Part shown: in pieces, positions 1 to 7,679 of the stretch
How the letters are laid out: each line of letters begins with the position of its first letter
Position numbering within the stretch: the stretch's first letter is position 1
NCBI GenBank assembly: GCA_019416685.1
Contig: DXWV01000079.1
Span: 1-33,314, forward strand
DNA: 33,314 bases
Origin: Bacteroides sp.
GTDB lineage: Bacteria; Bacteroidota; Bacteroidia; Bacteroidales; Bacteroidaceae
Direction: 5' to 3'
Position numbers and translations under genes: made by a program
Notes under the pieces: model-generated
What the model was told of the DNA's origin: nothing
The model's input: the letters and a program-made list of their open reading frames with translations, nothing else
Databases searched by the model: none

Positions 1-161
1 AGATTTTCGCAAAGGGAAACAAATCTAAGATAAAGAACTACAGTCTTTTAATCTGTGTTTATCTGTGTTAATCCGCGTTTCATCCGGTAAATAGTACTCT
101 GTGGAACTCTGTGCTACTCTGTGGTGAGTTTGATTCATTCCTGTACAGTCTTGAATGAATC
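1..161 (+). repeat. Interspersed repeat family C, copy 1 (left edge cut by window)
   Basis: This non-coding stretch closely matches 14452-14618 in the same orientation. Shared blocks are AGATTTTCGCAAA, AAAGAACTA, AGTCTTTTAATCTG, ATAAATAGTACTCTGTG and CTCTGTGGTGAGTT. The arm at about 50-93 (words AATCTGTG, AATCCGCG, GTTTCATC) is the inverse of the CGCAGAT words that precede the core in copy 2, so the whole unit is a long imperfect palindrome. It ends in a 9-bp hairpin, GATTCATTC (132-140) and GAATGAATC (153-161), followed by a T-rich stretch. That hairpin could terminate a transcript arriving from outside the window. No open frame of note is present. Confidence 0.75.
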
Positions 162-202
162 TCTTTTTATAAAAGATTCTTCCTATATCGCAGTAGGATT
201 GT

Positions 203-210
203 TATCTTTG
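203..210 (+). promoter_or_regulatory. Bacteroides -7 promoter motif for the alcohol dehydrogenase gene
   Basis: TATCTTTG matches the Bacteroides -7 consensus TAnnTTTG and lies 30 bases before the ATG. No convincing -33 TTTG is visible 19-21 bases upstream. The assignment rests on the motif and its position only. Confidence 0.55.
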
Positions 211-240
211 CACTTATCATTATTAAAGAAGTAATAACCT

Positions 241-1386
241 ATGAATAACTTTATTTTTCAGAATCCCGTCAAGCTCATTATGGGGCGTGGGATGATTGCT
301 CAATTGAGTAAGGAAATTCCGTCCGATAAACGAATTATGATAACTTTTGGCGGTGGAAGCGTTAAGAAAAACGGCGTGTACGACCAAGTGAAAGAAGCTC
401 TCAAAGATTATTTTACAGTAGAATTCTGGGGCATTGAACCCAACCCTGCTATCGAAACGTTGCGTAAAGCCATTGCTCTTGGAAAAGAACATAAAGTTGA
501 CTATCTGTTGGCCGTAGGTGGCGGTTCCGTCATTGACGGAACAAAGTTGATAGCCGCCGGATTACTATATGATGGAGATGCTTGGGATCTTGTGGCTGCC
601 GGACGTCCGGTGACAAATACCGTGCCTCTTTCTACCGTACTCACTTTGCCTGCCACAGGATCGGAAATGAATAACGGGGCTGTAATCTCCCGTCACGAAA
701 CAAAGGAGAAATATCCTTTCTATGCCAACTATCCGCTTTTTTCTATCCTTGATCCTGAGGTGACGTTTACTCTGCCTCCTCATCAGGTAGCCTGCGGTAT
801 TGCCGATACATTTGTGCACGTAGTAGAGCAATATATGACTACTCCTGGTCAAAGCCGCCTTATGGACCGCTGGGCAGAAGGTATTTTGCAAACCCTTGTA
901 GAGATTGCTCCGCAGATATGTGAGAACCAGCATGACTACCAGTTGATGGCAGATTTTATGCTTTCTGCTACCATGGGGCTGAATGGTTTTATAGCCATGG
1001 GAGTATCGCAAGACTGGGCTACACATATGATTGGGCATGAACTGACAGCTCTTCACGGATTGACGCACGGGCATACATTGGCCATTGTTTATCCGGCTAC
1101 CTTGCGCGTGCTTCGTCGGTTCAAAGGAGACAAGATCCTGCAATATGGTGAACGGGTGTGGGGAATAACGTCCGGTACGAAAGAAGAACGCATTGATGAG
1201 GCTATCCGCCGTACCGAAGAGTTTTTCCGTTCCTTGGGACTCACTACCCGCTTGAGTGAAGAGGGGATCGGCAAAGAAACGATTGAAGAAATAGAACGTC
1301 GTTTTAATGCCCGTGGAGTGAAGTATGGCGAAAACGGAAATGTAACAGGTGCAGTAGCAAAAGAGATATTGGAAAGTGCCATTTAA
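241..1386 (+). CDS. yqhD: NAD(P)H-dependent iron/zinc-containing alcohol (aldehyde) dehydrogenase, YqhD type
   Basis: The 381-residue protein belongs to the group III metal-dependent alcohol dehydrogenases and resembles E. coli YqhD along its length, including the MNNF start and the GGGSVKK segment near residue 37. YqhD-type enzymes reduce a broad range of aldehydes with NADPH in the cytosol, often as detoxification. The nucleotide-binding loop GGGSVIDGTK is near residue 93. The metal ligands are predicted as D189, H193, H262 and H276 by spacing with the family. The gene is monocistronic: it has its own -7 motif upstream and converges on ppx. The ATG at 241 gives the normal family N-terminus. 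BDH-type butanol dehydrogenase is the nearest alternative name. The exact physiological substrate cannot be read from sequence. Confidence 0.9.
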   Translation: MNNFIFQNPVKLIMGRGMIAQLSKEIPSDKRIMITFGGGSVKKNGVYDQVKEALKDYFTVEFWGIEPNPAIETLRKAIALGKEHKVDYLLAVGGGSVIDGTKLIAAGLLYDGDAWDLVAAGRPVTNTVPLSTVLTLPATGSEMNNGAVISRHETKEKYPFYANYPLFSILDPEVTFTLPPHQVACGIADTFVHVVEQYMTTPGQSRLMDRWAEGILQTLVEIAPQICENQHDYQLMADFMLSATMGLNGFIAMGVSQDWATHMIGHELTALHGLTHGHTLAIVYPATLRVLRRFKGDKILQYGERVWGITSGTKEERIDEAIRRTEEFFRSLGLTTRLSEEGIGKETIEEIERRFNARGVKYGENGNVTGAVAKEILESAI

Positions 1387-1430
1387 GCGCCATTTAGTGA
1401 TGTTTTACAACAATCGTTTTCTTCTATAAC

Positions 1431-1516
1431 AAAAGTACGTATTTAAATATCAGTTAAATACGTACTTAACACACTCTTAAAATGCATAGTTTGTATCTAT
1501 AAAGTACGTACTTTTG
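1431..1516. promoter_or_regulatory. Convergent-gene spacer with a 14-bp perfect hairpin and a TACGTA element
   Basis: In the 178-bp gap between convergent yqhD and ppx, AAGTACGTATTTAA (1433-1446) and TTAAATACGTACTT (1454-1467) form a perfect 14-bp stem with a 7-base loop. It is followed by TTAAAATGCATA (1477-1488), 13 bases, then the palindrome-containing AAGTACGTACTTTTG (1502-1516). The latter arrangement recurs with identical spacing at 33117-33156. The stem could act as a bidirectional transcription end point. The repeated TACGTA palindrome could also be a protein-binding site. Both roles are inference. Confidence 0.6.
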
Positions 1517-1564
1517 TAATGGTCTGTATACTAAGTATATATAGATACTTTTTATTCAATCCGT

Positions 1565-2473
1565 TTATTTATTGCTCTGTTGTCTGTTTTTGGTATACAG
1601 GCTATCGATAATCCCGTCTGACAATCCGATAGTCGGTACAATGATGCCTTCTGCCTGTACTCTTGTGGCTATTTCCAGAAAGATTTCTGATGCCGGGACA
1701 ATAACATCTGCCCGGTCGGGTTTCAACTTGAATTGCTTGATACGTTGCTCCTTAGACAGATTTTTTAGAACTTCGTATGTTTCCTGCAAAGAGGAAAGAG
1801 GAAGGAAAGATTGCTTTTTATCTTTCTTGTCTGCCAGACGGAACAGCTTGTTGATGTTGCCCCCTGAACCGATGATGTGGATCGGTGTATACTCCTTGGC
1901 CAATCCTTCCAGGTCGGTACGCATCTGCTCTTTTTCTTCTTCCTTCACCATGCCGCTAAGCATACGTATCGTACCGATGTTGTATGAACGGGAGCTTTTC
2001 AATTCCCCTTCACTGATAAGATTGATCTCTGTACTACCACCTCCAACATCTACATACAGATAGTTTTTACCCGGTTCAAAGAGCTGTTCGATGTGGTTGT
2101 CATACACAATATGTGCCTCTTCCTGCCCACCGATAATCTCAATTCGGATTCCGGTTTTCTTCTCTATCCTTTGGGTAATCGCTTTACCGTTGTGTGCATC
2201 ACGCATCGCCGAGGTGGCACAAGCACGATAGTCGGCTACTTCATAAATCTTCATCAGTTGCCGGTAGGCTTTCATCAGGCGCATGAGTTTATTTGCTTTT
2301 CCTTCGGATATTTCTCCGGTAGTGAAAGCGTCTTCGCCCAACCGTAAGGGGATACGGATAAGTAATATTTTACTCAACAGCCCTTCCGGTGAGCCTTCTT
2401 CGTTTACACATTTTATTAGCAGCCGTACGGCATTGGAGCCGATATCGATGGCTGCATAGTTTACTTTCTTCAT
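1565..2473 (-). CDS. ppx: Exopolyphosphatase / pppGpp phosphohydrolase family protein (Ppx/GppA), short form
   Basis: The 302-residue protein has the ASKHA fold of the Ppx/GppA family. It has the N-terminal phosphate loop AAIDIGSNAVRLLI (residues 7-20) and a second glycine-rich loop YVDVGGGSTEIN near residue 140. Members hydrolyse terminal phosphate of inorganic polyphosphate and/or the 5' phosphate of pppGpp. It is the short two-lobed form, without the C-terminal HD-like domain of E. coli Ppx (about 510 residues). Its ATG overlaps the ppk stop codon (ATGA), so translation is probably coupled. Pairing with the polyphosphate kinase supports a role in polyphosphate turnover, but sequence alone does not separate Ppx from GppA activity. 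Confidence 0.87.
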   Translation of the reverse strand: MKKVNYAAIDIGSNAVRLLIKCVNEEGSPEGLLSKILLIRIPLRLGEDAFTTGEISEGKANKLMRLMKAYRQLMKIYEVADYRACATSAMRDAHNGKAITQRIEKKTGIRIEIIGGQEEAHIVYDNHIEQLFEPGKNYLYVDVGGGSTEINLISEGELKSSRSYNIGTIRMLSGMVKEEEKEQMRTDLEGLAKEYTPIHIIGSGGNINKLFRLADKKDKKQSFLPLSSLQETYEVLKNLSKEQRIKQFKLKPDRADVIVPASEIFLEIATRVQAEGIIVPTIGLSDGIIDSLYTKNRQQSNK

Positions 2474-4533
2474 TGTTCCTTATAATTATTGTATAATTCT
2501 TCCTGTGACCGGAAGGGTTTGTTCTCCGTTGTTCTCCACGGGAGGTTTTTACCACTTCCATCTACGATACGTCCTTTACTTGTATCTCTTAGTCCGTACT
2601 CTATGATACGTTTGAGGTCTTTTTGAATCTCTTTGTCATATACCGGAGCCACCACTTCGATGCGATTGTCGAGATTGCGTGGCATCCAGTCTGCCGAACC
2701 AATGAAGTAGCGTTCTTCTCCGTCGTTGGCAAAGATAAAGATACGCGAATGTTCCAGATAGCGGTCGATAATGCCGTTGATGTGTATGTTTTCACTTACG
2801 CCGGATATTCCTGTGACGAGCGAACAATTACCACGTACCACTAAGTCAACTTTAACTCCTGCTACCGAGGCTTTGTATAGGTTAGCAACCAATGCCTTGT
2901 CCGTGATGTGGTTCACCTTACATAAGATATAGGCTTCCTTGCCCTGTTCCTTATTCTTTATTTCTTTATTGATGAGAGCAATGAGTTTTTTGCGCATATC
3001 ATTGGGGGAAACAAGTAACTCCTTGAATGTCATCGGTGTATAAGGTTTCTCTATAAACTCGAATACATTGTTTACTTCCCGGACAATGGGGCGATGTGCT
3101 GTCATAATTGTATAGTCGGTGTACATTCGTGCGTTTCCTTCGTGAAAGTTTCCGGTGCTGATGCAAGCGATATCTCCGTGTTTAGTAGAGATGTGCAGTA
3201 ACTTTGAGTGTATCTTCAGTCCCTCTACACCGAAAATGACGTGAACGCCTGCGTCCTGTAACCTCTTGCTCCAATTTATATTGGATGCTTCGTCAAAGCG
3301 TGCCAGTAACTCGATAACTACGGTTACTTTCTTCCCGTTGCGGGCAGCTGAGATCAGGGCTTTCACAACTTTTGAGTCTTTAGCAAGGCGATAAAGCGTC
3401 ATTTTAATGCTCTTTACCTCTTTACTGATGGCAGCTTCACGCAGTATTCGTATGAAGGTATCAAACGAGTGATAAGGATAGTGCAGTGATCGGTCCTTCT
3501 GACGAATGAGAGCCAACAGACTCTCCATGCCGTTCAGTTCCGGTTTGAAAAGGGGAGGCCATGCCGGATATTTCAAGTCTTTGCGCCCACAATCGGGAAA
3601 TTTCATCAAATCTTTGAAGTTATGGTAACGTCCGCCTGCTACACGCGTATCGTTTTTATCTACATTGAGTAGGTGAGTGAGTCTTTTCAGCAGATCTTTG
3701 GGCATTTCTTCATCATACACAAAGCGGATAGGTTCTCCTTTTTTCCGGCTTTTTACTCCTTTGGAAATTTTCTGCAATACGCCGGTGCGGAGGTCACTGT
3801 CCATTTCCATTTCGGCATCTTTGGTGAATTTGAAAGTGTATGCTTCATAGTCTGTATAGTTCATGCCGACGAAAATCAAAGGCAGGCAGTAACGAATGGC
3901 ATCATCCAGAAACATCAGACAGGTTTTTCCTTCTGATTCCGGCAGGCAGAGGAAGCGTCCGAATTCTCCGGTAGGCAATGGAATAATGGCATAGTCCTTT
4001 TCTTTTACTTTCCCTTCGGCATCACGGCGTATCAGGCGCACGGCAAGGTAGATGTCCTCGTCTGTCTGATCATCTAATGAACAGGAGTTGCTGAGAAAAA
4101 GCGGGCTGGTAGAACCATTCAGCTGGTTCCGGTAGAAGGAAATAATGAACTCTCCCTGTTCCGGTGTCAGCTCCGTCTCTCTTATCACATATATGTTTTC
4201 CCGCTTTAACTCTTCTATGATGATGGCGAAGGTATCTTCGAACTGGCTGTAATATCTGTTGTGTAACTTGTTTATTTGCTTTAAAGTATATGCGGCCGTA
4301 TCTTGCTCTTTTCTGATGTTTTTGTCATTATACTCCACAATGCGGTTCAGGGTTGCAACACGGACACGGAAAAACTCATCAAGATTGTTGGAATAGATAC
4401 CTAAAAACGTGAGTCGTTCCAACAGTGGAACTTCCGGCCGGCCTGCTTCGAGTAAGATGCGCTGGTTGAAATACATCCAGCTGATGTCTCGTTCTACGTA
4501 AGGGAATCTGGATTTCTCTTCGTTTGATTTCAT
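2470..4533 (-). CDS. ppk1: Polyphosphate kinase 1
   Basis: The 687-residue protein matches PPK1 in length and architecture: an N-terminal helical domain, a head domain, and two phospholipase-D-like catalytic domains. The enzyme reversibly transfers the gamma phosphate of ATP to inorganic polyphosphate through a phosphohistidine. The autophosphorylated His is predicted as H442 in KIHSKLLHIS. The second active-site His is H595 in LEHSRIFIF. The N-terminus (YVERDISWMYFNQRILLEA) is typical for the family. It is the first gene of a two-gene minus-strand operon with ppx, which begins inside its stop codon. A -7 motif lies 30 bases upstream of the start. Confidence 0.95.
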   Translation of the reverse strand: MKSNEEKSRFPYVERDISWMYFNQRILLEAGRPEVPLLERLTFLGIYSNNLDEFFRVRVATLNRIVEYNDKNIRKEQDTAAYTLKQINKLHNRYYSQFEDTFAIIIEELKRENIYVIRETELTPEQGEFIISFYRNQLNGSTSPLFLSNSCSLDDQTDEDIYLAVRLIRRDAEGKVKEKDYAIIPLPTGEFGRFLCLPESEGKTCLMFLDDAIRYCLPLIFVGMNYTDYEAYTFKFTKDAEMEMDSDLRTGVLQKISKGVKSRKKGEPIRFVYDEEMPKDLLKRLTHLLNVDKNDTRVAGGRYHNFKDLMKFPDCGRKDLKYPAWPPLFKPELNGMESLLALIRQKDRSLHYPYHSFDTFIRILREAAISKEVKSIKMTLYRLAKDSKVVKALISAARNGKKVTVVIELLARFDEASNINWSKRLQDAGVHVIFGVEGLKIHSKLLHISTKHGDIACISTGNFHEGNARMYTDYTIMTAHRPIVREVNNVFEFIEKPYTPMTFKELLVSPNDMRKKLIALINKEIKNKEQGKEAYILCKVNHITDKALVANLYKASVAGVKVDLVVRGNCSLVTGISGVSENIHINGIIDRYLEHSRIFIFANDGEERYFIGSADWMPRNLDNRIEVVAPVYDKEIQKDLKRIIEYGLRDTSKGRIVDGSGKNLPWRTTENKPFRSQEELYNNYKEQ

Positions 4534-4562
4534 GAGAATTAGTGTCTATAAATTTATCGTTG

Positions 4563-4570
4563 CAAAAGTA
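4563..4570 (-). promoter_or_regulatory. -7 promoter motif for ppk1-ppx
   Basis: On the minus strand this reads TACTTTTG, a match to TAnnTTTG, 30 bases before the ppk1 ATG. A clear -33 element is not visible. Confidence 0.5.
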
Positions 4571-4657
4571 CGGAAGCAGGATGTAAGAAAAGTTACATTT
4601 CTGCTATGAACTTATTACAAAACTGGTTTGTTGTTTTAATATGTAAACTGAAACACC

Positions 4658-4665
4658 TATATTCG
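4658..4665 (+). promoter_or_regulatory. Weak -7-like motif for the DUF308 gene
   Basis: TATATTCG is one mismatch from TAnnTTTG and sits 44 bases before the ATG. A GTTTT at 4633-4637 lies at about the -33 distance. The same TATATTCG occurs before the thioredoxin-like gene at 13041. Confidence 0.3.
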
Positions 4666-4708
4666 CAAAAAGATTGGGTTGTATCCCGTTAAAAATATAT
4701 AGAAAAAT

Positions 4709-5275
4709 ATGAAAACAATGAATTATTCCCTTATCCGTACTGTCTGTGCATTGATTATTGGTCTGGTACTTGTTCTTTGGCCGGATGCTGCGGTGCAGTA
4801 TCTTGTTATTACTCTTGGTGTGTTATTCCTGATTCCCGGTTTTATTTCTATTATCAGTTATTTTGCTGCTAAACCAGAGGAAGGTGTTTCACGTCGTTTT
4901 CCGATTGAAGGAACGGGCAGTTTGCTTTTCGGTCTCTGGTTGGTGATAATGCCGGGATTCTTTGCCGATGTATTGATGTTCTTGCTTGGCTTTATCCTTA
5001 TATTAGGAGGTGTGCAGCAGATAGCTTCGCTTTCAATGGCTCGCCGCTGGACGGTAGTTCCCGGTGCGTTTTATGTGGTACCCTCTCTTATCCTGCTTGC
5101 AGGCATTGTGGCTCTTTTCAATCCGACGGGAGCGCGCAATACGGCATTTATGATTATCGGAGTAAGTAGCCTTATATACGCGATATCTGAATTGGTGAAC
5201 TGGTTTAAGTTTACACGCAATAAACCCAGAAAACCGGTATCAGACGATATTGAGGATGCGAAGATAATAGAGTAA
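4709..5275 (+). CDS. DUF308 / HdeD-family integral membrane protein
   Basis: The 188-residue protein consists almost entirely of hydrophobic segments. About six transmembrane helices fit the HdeD/DUF308 pattern of three paired hairpins, the first at residues 8-30, with short charged loops such as AAKPEEGVSRRF near residue 52. The C-terminal tail (from about residue 162) is charged and cytosolic in character. HdeD in E. coli is linked to acid resistance at high cell density, but most members have no defined role and none is claimed here. The gene stands alone between divergent ppk1 and convergent glnN. Its stop codon overlaps the T-tract of the presumed glnN terminator on the other strand. Confidence 0.8.
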   Translation: MKTMNYSLIRTVCALIIGLVLVLWPDAAVQYLVITLGVLFLIPGFISIISYFAAKPEEGVSRRFPIEGTGSLLFGLWLVIMPGFFADVLMFLLGFILILGGVQQIASLSMARRWTVVPGAFYVVPSLILLAGIVALFNPTGARNTAFMIIGVSSLIYAISELVNWFKFTRNKPRKPVSDDIEDAKIIE

Positions 5276-5308
5276 AAAAAGAAGAGGCCTGCCTCACGGC
5301 AATCCTCC
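5274..5308 (-). terminator. Rho-independent-type terminator after glnN
   Basis: Read on the minus strand, a GC-rich hairpin (GAGG/CCTC at 5304-5307 and 5284-5287, with inner GCC/GGC at 5298-5300 and 5291-5293) is followed by a run of seven T (5280-5274). The stem has an internal asymmetry. It lies about 145 bases past the glnN stop, beyond a family A repeat. Confidence 0.55.
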
Positions 5309-5349
5309 CCTGCAAACTTAAAACAACCAACAAAAGAAATAGTTTGAAT

Positions 5350-5456
5350 AGTGATTAGTGAATAGCGATTAGCGGTTAGTGATTAGTGATTAACACTGTA
5401 CTTATATGCCGCATGGCACTCATCACTCATCACTAATCGCTCATCACTCATCACTA
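5350..5456 (-). repeat. Intergenic palindromic repeat family A, copy 1
   Basis: The left arm is degenerate GTGATTAG/CGATTAG words (5350-5392). The right arm is the inverse, CACTAATC/CATCACTC words (5420-5456). The spacer between them contains CCGCATGG, which is also in copy 3 at 17934-17941. Arms of this kind can form a long imperfect hairpin. The right arm runs into the glnN stop codon TAG (5456-5454), so the element sits exactly at the 3' end of the gene. Other copies are at 13426-13500 and 17836-17976. Confidence 0.8.
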
Positions 5457-7643
5457 TCTAATGAATAATAATTCCCGGTATTTGGGTAGCGTCCACATCT
5501 GGTTGTCAACGATGAGTTCCAGTTTGTCTATGTGGTAACGTATTTCTTCCAGGGCCGGTACTATGGTATCATGGTAAGCGATGGCTTTTTCGCGTTCGCT
5601 TTCAATCTTGTTTGCCACTTTACGAGCTTCGATCATAGCATCTACATGCTCTTTTATGAAGGCCGTACGATCTGCAATTTCTTCGATCAGTTCCAGGTTT
5701 TTAGCAGATAGTCTGGCGGCTTTCTCTTCAGGGAAGAGGGCGCGCATCTTGTACACATTGTCAATCAGATCTGTTTGATACTGCGTTGCAACCGGGATGA
5801 TGTGGTTCATTGCCAGGTCACCTAAGACGCGGGCTTCAATCTGGATTTTTTTGGTATAGGTTTCCCATTTCACTTCATTCCGGGCTTCCAGCTCTTTCTT
5901 TGTCATTACGCCTGTGGCTTCAAACATGGCAATGGTCTCCGGTTTCAGATAGTTGTCGAAGATCAGTGGAACGCTGGTTTCACAATCCAATCCTCTTTTT
6001 TTAGCCTCTTCTTTCCACTCGTCACTGTATCCGTTGCCGTCAAAGTGGATGGCTTTACACTCTTTGATGTATTTACGAATTACTTCCAGGATGGCCGAAA
6101 CTTTGGGCTCGCCTTTCTCTATCAGTGTATCTACATCTTTTTTGAACATCTTCAACTGAGCGGCAATGGCAGAGTTCAGGGCAATCATGGCACTGGCACA
6201 ATTGGCTTCTGAGCCAACGGCACGAAACTCAAAACGGTTTCCGGTGAAGGCGAAAGGTGAGGTACGGTTACGGTCTGTATTGTCTATCAGTAATTCCGGG
6301 ATTTGCGGAATGTCAAGTTTCATTCCTTGTTTACCACTGAGGCTTACCAGATCATCTTTGGTGCTCTCTTCGATGTGTTCCAGTACCTGAGACAATTGTT
6401 TGCCCAGGAAAGAAGAGATGATGGCGGGAGGTGCTTCGTTAGCTCCCAACCGATGGGCATTTGTGGCGCTTGAGATAGATGCTTTCAATAAGCCGTTGTG
6501 GTGGTAAACAGCCATTAGTGTATTCACAACGAATGTCACAAAGCGCAGGTTGTCTTCCGGAGTCTTGCCCGGAGCCATTAACAGAATGCCGGTGTCTGTA
6601 CCCAGTGACCAGTTATTGTGTTTGCCGCTACCATTTACTCCTTTGAATGGCTTTTCGTGTAATAATACCCGGAAGCCGTGGCGGCGGCTAATTTTACGCA
6701 TCAATGACATGATGAGCAGGTTGTGGTCATTTGCCAGATTACACTCTTCAAAGATGGGAGCCAGTTCAAACTGGTTGGGCGCTACTTCGTTGTGGCGTGT
6801 TTTTACGGGGATACCCAATTTCAGTGCTTCTATTTCGAGATCTTTCATAAAAGCCGCTACACGGGTAGGAATGGCACCGAAGTAGTGATCTTCCAGCTGC
6901 TGATTCTTGGCACTGTCATGCCCCATGAGTGTACGTCCTGTCATCAACAAATCGGGGCGTGCGGCATAAAGACCTTCATCTACCAGGAAATATTCTTGTT
7001 CCCATCCCAGGTAGGCGATAACCTTCTTTACCTCCGGATTGAAATAATGGCAAACGTCGACAGCTGCTTTATCTACGGCTCTCAGGGCTTTCAGCAGCGG
7101 AGCTTTATAGTCGAGTGCTTCGCCTGTATACGCTATGAATACAGTTGGGATGCACAATGTATCATCTACAATAAATGCAGGTGAGGAAGGGTCCCAGGCG
7201 GAGTATCCACGGGCTTCGAAGGTATTACGGATTCCTCCGTTAGGGAAGGATGAGGCATCCGGCTCCTGCTGTACAAGTAACTTGCCGGAGAATTCTTCCA
7301 TCACACCTCCTTTGCCATCGTGCTCAACAAAGGCATCATGTTTTTCGGCAGTACCTTCGTTCAGTGGGGCAAACCAGTGGGTATAATGAGTGACTCCCAT
7401 TTCGCTGGCCCACTTTTTCATTCCGGCAGCTACTTCGTCGGCTATGCTGCGATCCAGTGGAGCGCCATTGTCAATAACGTCAATCAATTTGTTGTATACC
7501 TTGCTTGACAGGTATCTGAACATCTTTTCTTTGTTGAATACGTACTTTGCAAAGTACTCCGAAGGCCGTTCCGAAGGAGGAACTACTTCTACCGCTTTCT
7601 TCTTGAAAGCTGTTTCTACTACTCTGAATCTTAGTTTTGACAT
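5454..7643 (-). CDS. glnN: Glutamine synthetase type III
   Basis: The 729-residue protein has the length of GSIII, much longer than GSI (about 470). It condenses ammonium and glutamate to glutamine with ATP in the cytosol. Family segments include RHNEVAPNQFELAPIFEE around residue 285, the ATP/metal region VLLHEKPFKGVNGSGKHNNWSLG near residue 330, and NRTSPFAFTGNRFEFR near residue 465. It is the last gene of a minus-strand operon, 36 bases after amtB, downstream of P-II and a TorF-like protein. This indicates coordinated ammonium uptake, sensing and fixation. A terminator-like hairpin follows. The start was chosen by the typical GSIII N-terminus (MSKLRFRVVE). Confidence 0.95.
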   Translation of the reverse strand: MSKLRFRVVETAFKKKAVEVVPPSERPSEYFAKYVFNKEKMFRYLSSKVYNKLIDVIDNGAPLDRSIADEVAAGMKKWASEMGVTHYTHWFAPLNEGTAEKHDAFVEHDGKGGVMEEFSGKLLVQQEPDASSFPNGGIRNTFEARGYSAWDPSSPAFIVDDTLCIPTVFIAYTGEALDYKAPLLKALRAVDKAAVDVCHYFNPEVKKVIAYLGWEQEYFLVDEGLYAARPDLLMTGRTLMGHDSAKNQQLEDHYFGAIPTRVAAFMKDLEIEALKLGIPVKTRHNEVAPNQFELAPIFEECNLANDHNLLIMSLMRKISRRHGFRVLLHEKPFKGVNGSGKHNNWSLGTDTGILLMAPGKTPEDNLRFVTFVVNTLMAVYHHNGLLKASISSATNAHRLGANEAPPAIISSFLGKQLSQVLEHIEESTKDDLVSLSGKQGMKLDIPQIPELLIDNTDRNRTSPFAFTGNRFEFRAVGSEANCASAMIALNSAIAAQLKMFKKDVDTLIEKGEPKVSAILEVIRKYIKECKAIHFDGNGYSDEWKEEAKKRGLDCETSVPLIFDNYLKPETIAMFEATGVMTKKELEARNEVKWETYTKKIQIEARVLGDLAMNHIIPVATQYQTDLIDNVYKMRALFPEEKAARLSAKNLELIEEIADRTAFIKEHVDAMIEARKVANKIESEREKAIAYHDTIVPALEEIRYHIDKLELIVDNQMWTLPKYRELLFIR

Positions 7644-7679
7644 AATCGTTTGATTTATGATTGATGGAATTATGATAGA

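Noticed and set aside
5350..5456. CRISPR-like array from the repeated GTGATTAG words (also at 13426 and 17836)
   Set aside because: Words are only about 8 bases, degenerate, contiguous and arranged as inverted arms, with no spacers of constant size and no cas genes.
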